From contig JADJUJ010000001.1 in the NCBI GenBank assembly GCA_016710765.1, positions 310,001 through 374,000 on the forward strand: DNA of 64,000 nucleotides. Reading direction: 5' to 3'. A program made the translations under genes and the position numbers. The notes below the pieces were generated by a model. The model did not search any database, had not been told where the DNA came from, and worked only from the letters and a program-made list of their open reading frames with translations. Each line of letters opens with the position of its first letter. The first letter of the stretch is position 1. The DNA comes from Lewinellaceae bacterium. GTDB lineage: Bacteria; Bacteroidota; Bacteroidia; Chitinophagales; Saprospiraceae. Of this stretch, positions 45,211 to 53,657 are shown piece after piece.

Positions 45211-46836
45211 CTACTCAGCAATAAACACCTTACCCGTCAGCACCTGTCCACGAGTATCCATCAATCGGATAACATAAAGGCCGGTGGCCAGCCCACCGGG
45301 CAATTCCATTTTCATCATACCAAATTGCGATTGATGCGATTCCCGGTACACCACCCTTCCGTCAGGGCTAAAGATGGAAACGCTGTAATTGAGCATACCA
45401 TCCTTTTCGCTCCCGGCTTTGATGTACAATTCATGGTTGGCTGGATTAGGAAATACACGGACCGCTGGATCCTCCGGTTGCTTTACATACAGCGTCGTCA
45501 TTTGTGCATCCAGCCATTCCAGGCGATGCTGTAACCAGTCTTCAAGGTAGGCTTGCTCCTCGCTGTAGTTGTTGCCTACGAAAGCATTCGGCCACACGTA
45601 AGTACCCATCACCGGCCAGCGCTGGAAATTACGCAGCTGGGCTTGATTCAGCAAACTGCTGAGTGAGTCGATGGTGCCAAAAAGGGTTTGGTCACTCCAG
45701 GCGTTCGCGCGCAATTCCGACCAGCGCTCCACAACCCGCTGCCGGAATGAAGGTGTCTGCCACAATTTTTCCCACCAAAAATGAATAATCCAGGCATCGT
45801 CGGGGCAAACAGTATTAAAATCTTTTACCCATCCGGTATACAGTTGCCCGTTGCAGTAATCGCCAATGCCAAAGGCGATGTTAAAATCCCAAACCGGCCC
45901 CATCTTGATACGAGGGTCCACATCGTCGCGATCTTTGTAAAAATAGGAGCTCAGCCGATAGGCATCGGTATTTTTGGTCAGCTCATTGACCAACAGATAG
46001 TTCACCCAAGAGTCTTGATCGAGCCAGTTTTGGTACTGTGCCGCAGCATTCGACCCTGCAAGCATCTGTTCGAATTGCCGGATATGGTTTTGGATGTAGT
46101 TTTCCTGCTCCGGCTGAATTGCATCTGCCTTAGGATAGCGGTACTGAAACCAGGTTTGTTGCCAAGCACCTGGTTTGGGCGGAAAATCGGACAGCCAGTT
46201 GCCACCAACATTACCAGGAGAAGGGCCGTATTTATCTATTCGGAGTAAATATCCTCCGGTTAGTGAAGTATCAGCAATATCTGGCGTTTCCAGTTTTTTT
46301 ATATTCACCCTATCTTTTCCCCGTTTGATGGTTTCAAGCATTACATAAACGCCTTCGTACTGGCCATTGATCATTACTTCACAAAACCGAACCCTTGGCG
46401 CCCATTCCATGGCTTTGGCAGCGTACAGATAGGCCAGTACATCGCGCATCAGCGTTTTATCATTGAGGGGAGATATCAGCGCCCAGTCACTTTCCGCTGG
46501 CATACCCATCAGGGAAATATCCTGATCGTTGCCCGCTGCATCGCGCAATTCGATGGTGTAGGGTTTTTTTGCGTAAAATTGTGAAGTTGAACCGCGGATC
46601 TCTATCCCGATTTGCCCGTTGTACCCGTTTGGAGCATCGTTAGGATGATTTAATTGCCCCGGCCCGTTATCGATCAGGGCCATGCTGGCGGTGATCTTTG
46701 GCTCATCAGGAATAGCCTGCCCACCCGTATTGATGATGACAATGGGAAGGTTCGAACTGGTGAATACTTGGGCCGCTGCAGGCTGTATCAACAAGCAGAA
46801 CAGGGCGGGAATGGTATAACGCAACAAACGAATCAT
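45211..46836 (-). CDS. CotH kinase family protein with T9SS sorting domain
   Basis: A 541-residue protein: signal peptide (about 1-22), a CotH domain (IEIRGSTSQFYAKKPYTIEL, MGMPAESDWALISPLNDKTLMRDVLAYLY, KRGKDRVNIKKLE, NYLLVNELTKNTDAY, GPVWDFNIAFG), then a Por secretion C-terminal domain (VFPNPANHELYIKAGS and GGLATGLYVIRLMDTRGQVL, ending FIAE). CotH proteins phosphorylate spore-coat proteins in Bacillus; in Bacteroidota they are exported and their substrates are unknown. It follows a divergent CarboxypepD lipoprotein operon. Confidence 0.9.
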   Translation of the reverse strand: MIRLLRYTIPALFCLLIQPAAAQVFTSSNLPIVIINTGGQAIPDEPKITASMALIDNGPGQLNHPNDAPNGYNGQIGIEIRGSTSQFYAKKPYTIELRDAAGNDQDISLMGMPAESDWALISPLNDKTLMRDVLAYLYAAKAMEWAPRVRFCEVMINGQYEGVYVMLETIKRGKDRVNIKKLETPDIADTSLTGGYLLRIDKYGPSPGNVGGNWLSDFPPKPGAWQQTWFQYRYPKADAIQPEQENYIQNHIRQFEQMLAGSNAAAQYQNWLDQDSWVNYLLVNELTKNTDAYRLSSYFYKDRDDVDPRIKMGPVWDFNIAFGIGDYCNGQLYTGWVKDFNTVCPDDAWIIHFWWEKLWQTPSFRQRVVERWSELRANAWSDQTLFGTIDSLSSLLNQAQLRNFQRWPVMGTYVWPNAFVGNNYSEEQAYLEDWLQHRLEWLDAQMTTLYVKQPEDPAVRVFPNPANHELYIKAGSEKDGMLNYSVSIFSPDGRVVYRESHQSQFGMMKMELPGGLATGLYVIRLMDTRGQVLTGKVFIAE

Positions 46837-46943
46837 GAAAGTAAAAGTAAAAAAAAATCAAGCCTCACGCAGCGTTTTACCATTTCGAACATAATACAAC
46901 CGACAGCGCGCGCAACAACTAAAAATTAAAGCTGCAAAACAAC

Positions 46944-48710
46944 ATGAAACACAATTTCCAATTCTTACTCCTGCTGGCACTCACGGCATTATTAATGACC
47001 ACCGCTTGCCGCAGAGACCAAATTACCGATGACGACACCATCATTCCTCCAGGAATGACCACTTTCGTTGAAACCAGCGTTCGCGGTATCATCAGCGATG
47101 AGGCTGGCGCTACGCTGGCCGACGCAACCATTTATCTGGGCAGCACGCAGGTGCAGTCCGACGAGAATGGCTATTTTCAAATCAATGGTATTGTAAATGC
47201 CGCCCAACCCTTCGTCCGGGTGGAAAAACCTGGCTATTTCCCCTCCATGGCCAGCTTCACTGGGAAAGCCGGTCAAACAGGCCGTATTAAAGTGACCCTG
47301 CGAACCAAAAGCTTGGTCGCCCAAATCAATTCCGGCGACGGCAGTGTAGCAGTGTTACCCGGTGGTGGCAGTGTAGCATTTGAGAAAGACGGGTTCGTTG
47401 ATGCCTCAGGGCAGGCTTATTCGGGTGCCGTAAATGTGTATGCCACCTACCTCGATCCCAGCAAAGAAGCAACCAACTACATGGTGCCTGGCGGATTCCT
47501 CGGTCTGAGCGCAAGTGGAGAAAACCAGATCCTCACCAGCTTTGGCATGATGCACGTGTTACTGGAATCGCCATCCGGACAAAAATTGCAGATCAGCAAA
47601 CCTGCTACCCTCACCATGCCGGTACCAGCCGATCGCATTGGTTCTGCTCCAGGCAGTATTCCATTGTGGTACATCGACGAGACAACCAGCCTGTGGAAGG
47701 AAGAGGGCTCTGCCATCTTTAACGGCACTAATTATGTTGGCAAGGTCAACCACTTTTCCTGGTGGAACTGCGACATCGGATCAGGTTACATACTGTTGGA
47801 AGGCCGGCTCCGGCTTGGGTCATCACATCCTTATGTACAAGTGCGGGTGACACAGAACAGCGGCTTGAACGCTACGACGACCACCAACGAACAAGGCTAC
47901 TTCAGCGGAGGTGTTCCTGCCAACCAAACCTTTCTGCTCGAAGTGCTCAACGAATGCGGCGACGTGGTGTATTCCACTACCCTGGGGCCTTTCAGCAGCA
48001 ACACTAATATTGGCGACATTTCGCTGGATTGGAATACCAACTGGTCGGAGGTGCATGGCAACCTTCAAAACTGCGACCAGATGCCCGTTACGAATGGGTT
48101 GGTGTTTGTTAGCGGAGGAGCAGGAAACCCCAATTTCCCTATCGCAGCAGATCCTGTCACAGGAGCATTCACAACAGCGGTGGCCAGTTGCAGCAGTGGA
48201 AACCTGACGGTTACCGCCTACGATCTGGACGCGCTCAAATCAAGCGATCCAATTTCCATGGCCATCGCACCGGATATGGATTTCGGAACCATCAGTGTTT
48301 GTGACAACCAGATCGTGATGGGCATGACACTGGAGTTCAATGGTACTACCAAGTTTATCCCCATTACCAATGTCTATCGTAGTCTGGTGGATACCACGGC
48401 CTACCTTTACACCTTCCTAGCCACGGACAATCAGGGCGGCAATACAGCCAATTATGAAATTTCTATCCTTAACTGGACGGGCGACCCCAGCAACCCGCTT
48501 TGGGCCACTTCTACCAACTTCACCATATCTGGATCGCCAACATTTTACCTTATTTCCGATACGCAAACTGGAACAATAGTTGCCCTGCAGGAAGGTACAC
48601 AATCGGGAGAACTGGTCAGTTTTGTGCTGGACAATATAGTATTGACTGAAAATCCGTCTCTTATTGAGTACCCGGGATGTAAGGTAACGCTTACAGCAAC
48701 CTTGCAATAG
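46944..48710 (+). CDS. Carboxypeptidase-regulatory-domain lipoprotein, 588 residues
   Basis: Lipobox LMTTAC (Cys22). A CarboxypepD-reg-like domain follows (TSVRGIISDEAGATLADATI, NGYFQINGIVNAAQPFVRVEKPGYFP). A middle region (SVAFEKDGFVDASGQAYSGAVNVYATYLDPS, then WYIDETTSLWKEEGSAIF) and a second CarboxypepD-like block (LLEGRLRLGSSHPYVQVRV; NEQGYFSGGVPANQTFLLEV) are visible. It is the first gene of a three-gene run with an ECF sigma factor and a membrane protein, so expression of this outer-membrane lipoprotein may be under that sigma factor. Confidence 0.82.
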   Translation: MKHNFQFLLLLALTALLMTTACRRDQITDDDTIIPPGMTTFVETSVRGIISDEAGATLADATIYLGSTQVQSDENGYFQINGIVNAAQPFVRVEKPGYFPSMASFTGKAGQTGRIKVTLRTKSLVAQINSGDGSVAVLPGGGSVAFEKDGFVDASGQAYSGAVNVYATYLDPSKEATNYMVPGGFLGLSASGENQILTSFGMMHVLLESPSGQKLQISKPATLTMPVPADRIGSAPGSIPLWYIDETTSLWKEEGSAIFNGTNYVGKVNHFSWWNCDIGSGYILLEGRLRLGSSHPYVQVRVTQNSGLNATTTTNEQGYFSGGVPANQTFLLEVLNECGDVVYSTTLGPFSSNTNIGDISLDWNTNWSEVHGNLQNCDQMPVTNGLVFVSGGAGNPNFPIAADPVTGAFTTAVASCSSGNLTVTAYDLDALKSSDPISMAIAPDMDFGTISVCDNQIVMGMTLEFNGTTKFIPITNVYRSLVDTTAYLYTFLATDNQGGNTANYEISILNWTGDPSNPLWATSTNFTISGSPTFYLISDTQTGTIVALQEGTQSGELVSFVLDNIVLTENPSLIEYPGCKVTLTATLQ

Positions 48711-48722
48711 CGGTAATATCCC

Positions 48723-49286
48723 ATGAACGAAACGCAACTCCTGCAAATAATTGAAGGCTGCCGGCAAGGCCACAGCCCATCGGAAGAAGCGCTGTTCCGG
48801 CACTTCGCTCCCATGGTGCTCGCGACAGCCCGGCGCTATGCGGCCGATGAGCCGCAGGCCCTCGATTTTTTGCAGGAGTGCTTCGTGGTGGTATTTGATA
48901 AAATTAAAAAATTTGATCCGCAAAAAGGCGCCTTTCAAGGATGGATGTACCGGGTTTCCGTAAATGTGATGTTGCAAATTCTGCGTAAAAACAAACGCAT
49001 GCAGCAGCACCTGGAACTACCCGTCGATCTACCAGACGCCGAAATCAAAGCATCGGAGCTGGAAATACTGGAGACACCGCAGATCCTTAAGGCCTTACGG
49101 GAATTGCCAGAAGGCTACCGCGAAGTGTTCAATTTGTATGTGTTTGAAGACTGGTCGCACCGCGACATTGCTCAGGCACTCGGCATCAGTGAAAGCAGTT
49201 CCAGGTCCCAATTGACCCGCGCAAAAAAACTCCTAAAACAAAAACTACAACAAGTAATTCGGCAATATGAGCAAGGACTGGTTTGA
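48723..49286 (+). CDS. ECF-type sigma factor
   Basis: A 187-residue sigma-70 family protein: region 2 at about 25-85 (FRHFAPMVLATARRYAAD, ALDFLQECFVVVFDKIKKF, FQGWMYRVSVNVMLQILRK) and region 4 at about 120-175 (LRELPEGYREVFNLYVFEDWSHRDIAQALGISESSSRSQLTRAKK read in parts). It starts 12 bp after the lipoprotein gene and overlaps the next gene by 20 bp, which indicates translational coupling with it. Confidence 0.94.
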   Translation: MNETQLLQIIEGCRQGHSPSEEALFRHFAPMVLATARRYAADEPQALDFLQECFVVVFDKIKKFDPQKGAFQGWMYRVSVNVMLQILRKNKRMQQHLELPVDLPDAEIKASELEILETPQILKALRELPEGYREVFNLYVFEDWSHRDIAQALGISESSSRSQLTRAKKLLKQKLQQVIRQYEQGLV

Positions 49287-50622
49287 ACAATCGCTCCGGG
49301 ACAAATACCCGGAATCAGCCCCCGATTTCGACCTGAATATGGCCTGGAAATCGCTGGAGGCGCGTCGGCAGGAAAAACGGCGTAAACCGCTGTTTTTCAT
49401 CTGGACTGTGCTGGCCGGAATTATCCTGCTTTCCGGGTTGGGCCTGATGGCCGCAAAACAATACGATAATCAACCCCCTGCACTGGAAACGGTAGACCCG
49501 ATTGCTCAGCGTCAAAATTTGCCGGCTGTAACCCCAGCGCAAAACATAAGCGAAAGCAACGCAGTCTACAGTAGCCCACAGGAAAACAGTCCCGCAACTT
49601 CCAACAAACCAGCATACGATGCAGGTAAAGCGGTGGAGAAAATTGAATTGCCTGAAAACGAACAACAACAAGGTCATACCGCTTCCTTTAATGCCAAAAA
49701 CACCCTGTATCAATACCCAAGAAGCCAGGCCAATAGCCTTGAAAAACCCACCATCCAAACAATCCCTGCTGAAAATCCAAACTTGGCCACAGTAGCGATT
49801 TTAAGCGCCCTGGAGGCGCCTGCCATTCCTTTGTTCAGCACCACTCGGGCCAATAAATTGCCCGTTCGAGCCACAGAGGCGACGGCACTCGCCGATAAAC
49901 GCCGCAAAAAGCGGCGTTCCAAGGAACCCAATTGGTGGCTGGGCGCTGCTGCATTTTATGGTATCAATACTGCCAGCCGAACGGGGGATGCTGAGTACCT
50001 TGATTTGCGCAAAACAGAAGAAACCACGCTCGACGTTTTCCAGGCCGGGCTCGATTTCCGTCGCCGTTTGACCGGAAACTTGTTCCTTCAATCTGGAATT
50101 TATCTTTCACAATGGACAGACGTCCGGAAATTCAGTTTCCAGGAAGCCTATACCGTAGTTGACTCCAACTACCTAATCTCGCAGATCATTCTGGCTGATG
50201 GCAGTGTGCAAAATGTGTATGGCCCGGCCGACATCATTCACATCCGGAACCACACCGAGGAAGCCTACAACCGCTACCGGCACATCGAACTCCCATTGCT
50301 GGCTGGCTACTCCCAGCCGCTGGGCAATCAATGGAAAATAGACCTGGCGGCCGGACCGGTATTCGGGCTGCTTTCTACCCGTTCGGGCAGCATCCTTACC
50401 GATGCCAATACCCGCAGCGCGCTGGATGATGCACCCTACCGAAACAGTGGAACATTAAGCGGAATGGCCAGGATAGAATGGCTTTACCACACCGAAAAAT
50501 GGGCAGCAGGCGTAGGCCTCATGGGCCGAACATCTTTCAATTCATGGAGTACCTCCAACCCGGTATTTACTGAAAAACGAAGTGCTGTTGGGGCAGGGCT
50601 GGTGTTTCGGTATGGCTTGTAA
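49267..50622 (+). CDS. Single-helix membrane protein with C-terminal beta-barrel-like domain (sigma regulator candidate)
   Basis: A 451-residue protein. Residues 1-40 look cytoplasmic and basic (FEQSLRDKYPESAPDFDLNM, AWKSLEARRQEKRRK), one membrane helix at 41-63, a low-complexity Gln/Asn/Pro-rich linker to about 215, then a beta-strand domain with outer-membrane barrel rhythm (NWWLGAAAFYGINTAS, GLDFRRRLTGNLFLQSGIYL, HIELPLLAGYSQPLG, ending LVFRYGL). The start of this gene overlaps the sigma gene by 20 bp. The layout N-terminal cytosolic part, helix, periplasmic part fits an anti-sigma factor, but the barrel-like end is unusual for one. No motif proves either role. Confidence 0.7.
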   Translation: MSKDWFEQSLRDKYPESAPDFDLNMAWKSLEARRQEKRRKPLFFIWTVLAGIILLSGLGLMAAKQYDNQPPALETVDPIAQRQNLPAVTPAQNISESNAVYSSPQENSPATSNKPAYDAGKAVEKIELPENEQQQGHTASFNAKNTLYQYPRSQANSLEKPTIQTIPAENPNLATVAILSALEAPAIPLFSTTRANKLPVRATEATALADKRRKKRRSKEPNWWLGAAAFYGINTASRTGDAEYLDLRKTEETTLDVFQAGLDFRRRLTGNLFLQSGIYLSQWTDVRKFSFQEAYTVVDSNYLISQIILADGSVQNVYGPADIIHIRNHTEEAYNRYRHIELPLLAGYSQPLGNQWKIDLAAGPVFGLLSTRSGSILTDANTRSALDDAPYRNSGTLSGMARIEWLYHTEKWAAGVGLMGRTSFNSWSTSNPVFTEKRSAVGAGLVFRYGL

Positions 50623-50635
50623 CGTAAAATGGGGA

Positions 50636-50727
50636 AACAATAGGAAAACGGTGGGGAGTGAATCCCCAAAGGGGCCGACGACAGGTCCACTGGAGGTCCA
50701 CATGCCGTTTTTCTATTGTTCACCAAA
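50636..50727. terminator. Inverted repeat between convergent genes
   Basis: Arms ACAATAGGAAAACGG and complement (50636-50655 and 50708-50727) with two mismatches enclose smaller hairpins such as GGGGAGTGAATCCCC. A T-rich end follows on each strand. Confidence 0.6.
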
Positions 50728-50730
50728 TGT

Positions 50731-52110
50731 TTACACAAACAACGCCCCTTTCAGTTCCTCCACCTTGCCCAGGGTGTATACCCGGATGCCATATTTCTTG
50801 AAGTCGATGCCTTTTGCGTTGTATTTTGAGATGTAAATCTCTTTGAAGCCCAACCGATCAGCCTCTGCAATGCGCTGCTCGATGCGGGCTACTGCCCGAA
50901 TTTCGCCACTAAGACCCACCTCGCCTGCAAAACAGACATTGGAAGGAATGCTGACATCCAGCAAAGAAGAAATCAAAGAGGCTACGATGGACAGGTCAAT
51001 AGCAGGGTCCTCAACCCTCAGGCCACCAGCGAGGTTTAGAAACACGTCGTTCATGCTAAAATAGTACCCACAGCGCTTCTCCAGCACTGCCAGTAACATT
51101 TGCAGGCGCCGCATATCGAAGCCCGTAGCAGAACGCTGTGGCGTTCCATAAACGGATTTGCTCACCAGCGCCTGTGTTTCGATCAGCATTGGGCGCATTC
51201 CCTCCATGGTGGCGGCTACGGCGCAACCACTGAGCTCCTCGTCTTTTTGGCTGAGCAGCAATTCCGAAGGGTTGCTTACCTCCCGCAAGCCGGCACTTTG
51301 CATCTCATATATTCCCATTTCGTCGGTACTGCCAAATCGGTTCTTCAGCGTACGCAAGATGCGGTACGTGTTGTGGCGGTCGCCTTCAAACTGCAACACA
51401 CAGTCGACAATATGTTCCAGCAATTTCGGGCCTGCGATATCGCCCTCTTTGTTGATGTGCCCGATCAGAAACACCGGAATATTAGTTTCCTTGGCAAAAC
51501 GCAACAGTTCAGCGGCGCATTCCCGTACCTGGGAAATGCCGCCCGGAGCGCTGTCAAGGTGCGGGGTACTCATCGTTTGAATGGAGTCAATCACCAGCAG
51601 CTGGGGCTGAAGTTCCTGCGCAAGTTGCAGCACCTTGGTGAGGTTGGTTTCTGTGAGGATAAACGCATCTGCCCGGCCTTCGGGGAGCCTGTCGGCACGC
51701 ATCTTGATCTGTTCTTCGCTTTCTTCCCCGCTAACATACAGTACTTTAAAGGGTATTTGGAGCGCTACCTGCAGCATGAGCGTACTCTTGCCGATGCCCG
51801 GCTGGCCGCCAATCAGCACCAATGAGCCTGGCACGATGCCGCCGCCCAGTACGCGGTTCAGTTCCGCATCGGGGGTTGGCAACCTGCTGGTGGCGCCAGC
51901 CTTAATTTCCCGGATGGGGGTAGCCCGAACAGGTTCATTTTTGTTTTTACTCGTCGACCAGGACTTGCGCTTTTCCTCTCCCGCTGTCTCTTTTTGAATG
52001 AGTTCTTCCTGATAGGTATTCCATTCGTTGCACTGGGGGCATTTCCCAAGCCATTTTGGGGCGGACGCCCCGCAGTTGGAGCAGAAAAATATGGTACGGG
52101 GTTTGGCCAT
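50731..52110 (-). CDS. radA: DNA repair protein RadA
   Basis: A 459-residue RadA. A C4 zinc finger opens it (CSNCGASAPKWLGKCPQC), then the ATPase core with Walker A GGQPGIGKSTL, the KNRFGS motif (in LKNRFGSTDEMG) and the Lon-protease-like C-terminal domain (GGLRVEDPAIDLSIVASLIS, FAGEVGLSGEIRAVARIEQR). It drives branch migration during recombination. Length is normal and the neighbours are unrelated. Confidence 0.96.
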   Translation of the reverse strand: MAKPRTIFFCSNCGASAPKWLGKCPQCNEWNTYQEELIQKETAGEEKRKSWSTSKNKNEPVRATPIREIKAGATSRLPTPDAELNRVLGGGIVPGSLVLIGGQPGIGKSTLMLQVALQIPFKVLYVSGEESEEQIKMRADRLPEGRADAFILTETNLTKVLQLAQELQPQLLVIDSIQTMSTPHLDSAPGGISQVRECAAELLRFAKETNIPVFLIGHINKEGDIAGPKLLEHIVDCVLQFEGDRHNTYRILRTLKNRFGSTDEMGIYEMQSAGLREVSNPSELLLSQKDEELSGCAVAATMEGMRPMLIETQALVSKSVYGTPQRSATGFDMRRLQMLLAVLEKRCGYYFSMNDVFLNLAGGLRVEDPAIDLSIVASLISSLLDVSIPSNVCFAGEVGLSGEIRAVARIEQRIAEADRLGFKEIYISKYNAKGIDFKKYGIRVYTLGKVEELKGALFV

Positions 52111-52401
52111 GGGGAATGTCTGTTACTTCAAAAAAATTGCTTTGTTTACAAAGGTAAAACTTTTAAAACAAAAAGTATATAAATATTTTTCTGTCGCGTT
52201 ACAGCGAATATGATTGTTGCAACAGCATATTTCCTGATTTCATAATAATTTTGTCTGCCCAAAATCATTCCACCAAATTATTACGTTGAACCAATCTGCT
52301 TTTTGCCGGTCTAAGAAAGATCGTCGGAGTGCAATCTTTTGCGTTTGATACTTACCTGAATCCTTTTACTATTCTGCCTTACTTTAACCTTATCCTTCAT
52401 C

Positions 52402-53211
52402 ATGCGATTCACAAAAATACAATCCCTTTATTTTTTCGCGCTTATTGCTGCAGTGTGGTGCACCAACAGCGCACTTAACCCCGGCAATCCGCCTACCGCC
52501 AAAACCGGTGCACCCGGCGAAACAACCTGCAGTACCAGTTCGGGCTGCCACTCTGGCGGTAATTTCACTGGCACCCTGGCAATTCAGGGGCTTCCAGACA
52601 CCGTGGTGCCCAACCAATCATACATGCTGACGATGCTGCACAGCAGCAACGCAAGCCGCTGTGGTTTTCAAATGACCACCCTCGACAGCGCTAACCTCAA
52701 AGCCGGTGCCTTTACCGCTGGCTCCGGCAGCAATGTATCCAATGCCGCCAGCGGTCGCCAATACATCCGACAGTCGTCCGCTAAAAACCTGAACAATGGC
52801 ATGGCCAGCTGGACCTTCAGCTGGAAAGCCCCTGCCACCGCAGGTGGCAATGCCATGACTTTCTACCTCGCCAGCCTGGCCGCCAATGGAAATGGCGCCA
52901 AAACCGGCGACAATGCGCTCACCCATACCCAAAAGGTAGTGCTGAAAAACAATCCGGTATCCGCCAGCCAGGAACCCAATTACAGCGCCGATATCCGGCT
53001 TTTCCCCAACCCGGCTACCGCCTTTGTTGAAGTGCAGGTACCTGTGGCCGCAACCGTTACTGCCTTCAACCTCCAGGGACAAACCGTCTTCCAAAAGGCC
53101 CTGCAAAATGGTACAACTGGTGTAGATATTCAGCACTGGCCAGCCGGAACGTACGTCTTCCGCATCCAGATCGGCAACCAGGAAATCAGCAAAAAAATAG
53201 AGAAAATATAA
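52402..53211 (+). CDS. Choice-of-anchor V / T9SS sorting-domain protein
   Basis: A 269-residue secreted protein. Signal peptide (1-22), then a domain with CSTSSGCHSGG near residues 45-55, a CH-type motif like CxxxxxCH, and the stretch QGLPDTVVPNQSYMLTMLHS with WTFSWKAPATAGG, matching choice-of-anchor V domains. The C-terminal ~75 residues form a T9SS sorting domain (SADIRLFPNPATAFVEVQVP, WPAGTYVFRIQIGNQEISKKI). It should be carried to the cell surface by the type IX system. Function unknown. Confidence 0.88.
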   Translation: MRFTKIQSLYFFALIAAVWCTNSALNPGNPPTAKTGAPGETTCSTSSGCHSGGNFTGTLAIQGLPDTVVPNQSYMLTMLHSSNASRCGFQMTTLDSANLKAGAFTAGSGSNVSNAASGRQYIRQSSAKNLNNGMASWTFSWKAPATAGGNAMTFYLASLAANGNGAKTGDNALTHTQKVVLKNNPVSASQEPNYSADIRLFPNPATAFVEVQVPVAATVTAFNLQGQTVFQKALQNGTTGVDIQHWPAGTYVFRIQIGNQEISKKIEKI

Positions 53212-53222
53212 AAGAAGAGGCC

Positions 53223-53650
53223 GTATCATAAGTGATAGATCGACCTTAAATTGCCACAAACATGCATCATCCCGAATTTTCAATTTGAAGGTTCGGGATT
53301 TCTTTTATCCAAAAAGAATGAAGTACTTATTTCCAAATTACTGATTTTCAGTGTGCTATATTTCGATTCAATTCAATTATGAAGCCCTGCTGTTTGCTTT
53401 TTTCATCAAACAGACTAACCAGGAAAAGGCATTTTTTTAGGTCGAGATTTTCTCCTTTAGTTTGGAAGCCAATTTCTCAGGAAACCAATAGCATTTGTGA
53501 AAGGTAAATACAGGCAAGAAGTTTATAAAGATCTGATAATCATTAAATTGTATAAAAAATCCCGAATTTATGAAACTTCATAAATTCGGGATGACTCATG
53601 TTTGTGGCAATTTTATTTGGCGTGAAATATTGATTCAGTACTTATGATAC
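53223..53650. repeat. 428-bp inverted-repeat element
   Basis: Ends are GTATCATAAGT (53223-53233) and its complement (53640-53650). About 20 bases inside each end lies AAATTGCCACAAACATG...TCATCCCGAA, in inverted copies, and inside the right one a perfect 14-base hairpin (CCCGAATTTATGAA, loop AC, 53561-53590); the left side has CCCGAATTTTC with GAAGGTTCGGG. No ORF is inside. This is a non-autonomous insertion-like element; its family is not known to me. It fills the 446-bp gap between the anchor protein and the amylase gene. Confidence 0.7.
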
Positions 53651-53657
53651 ACCCAGG

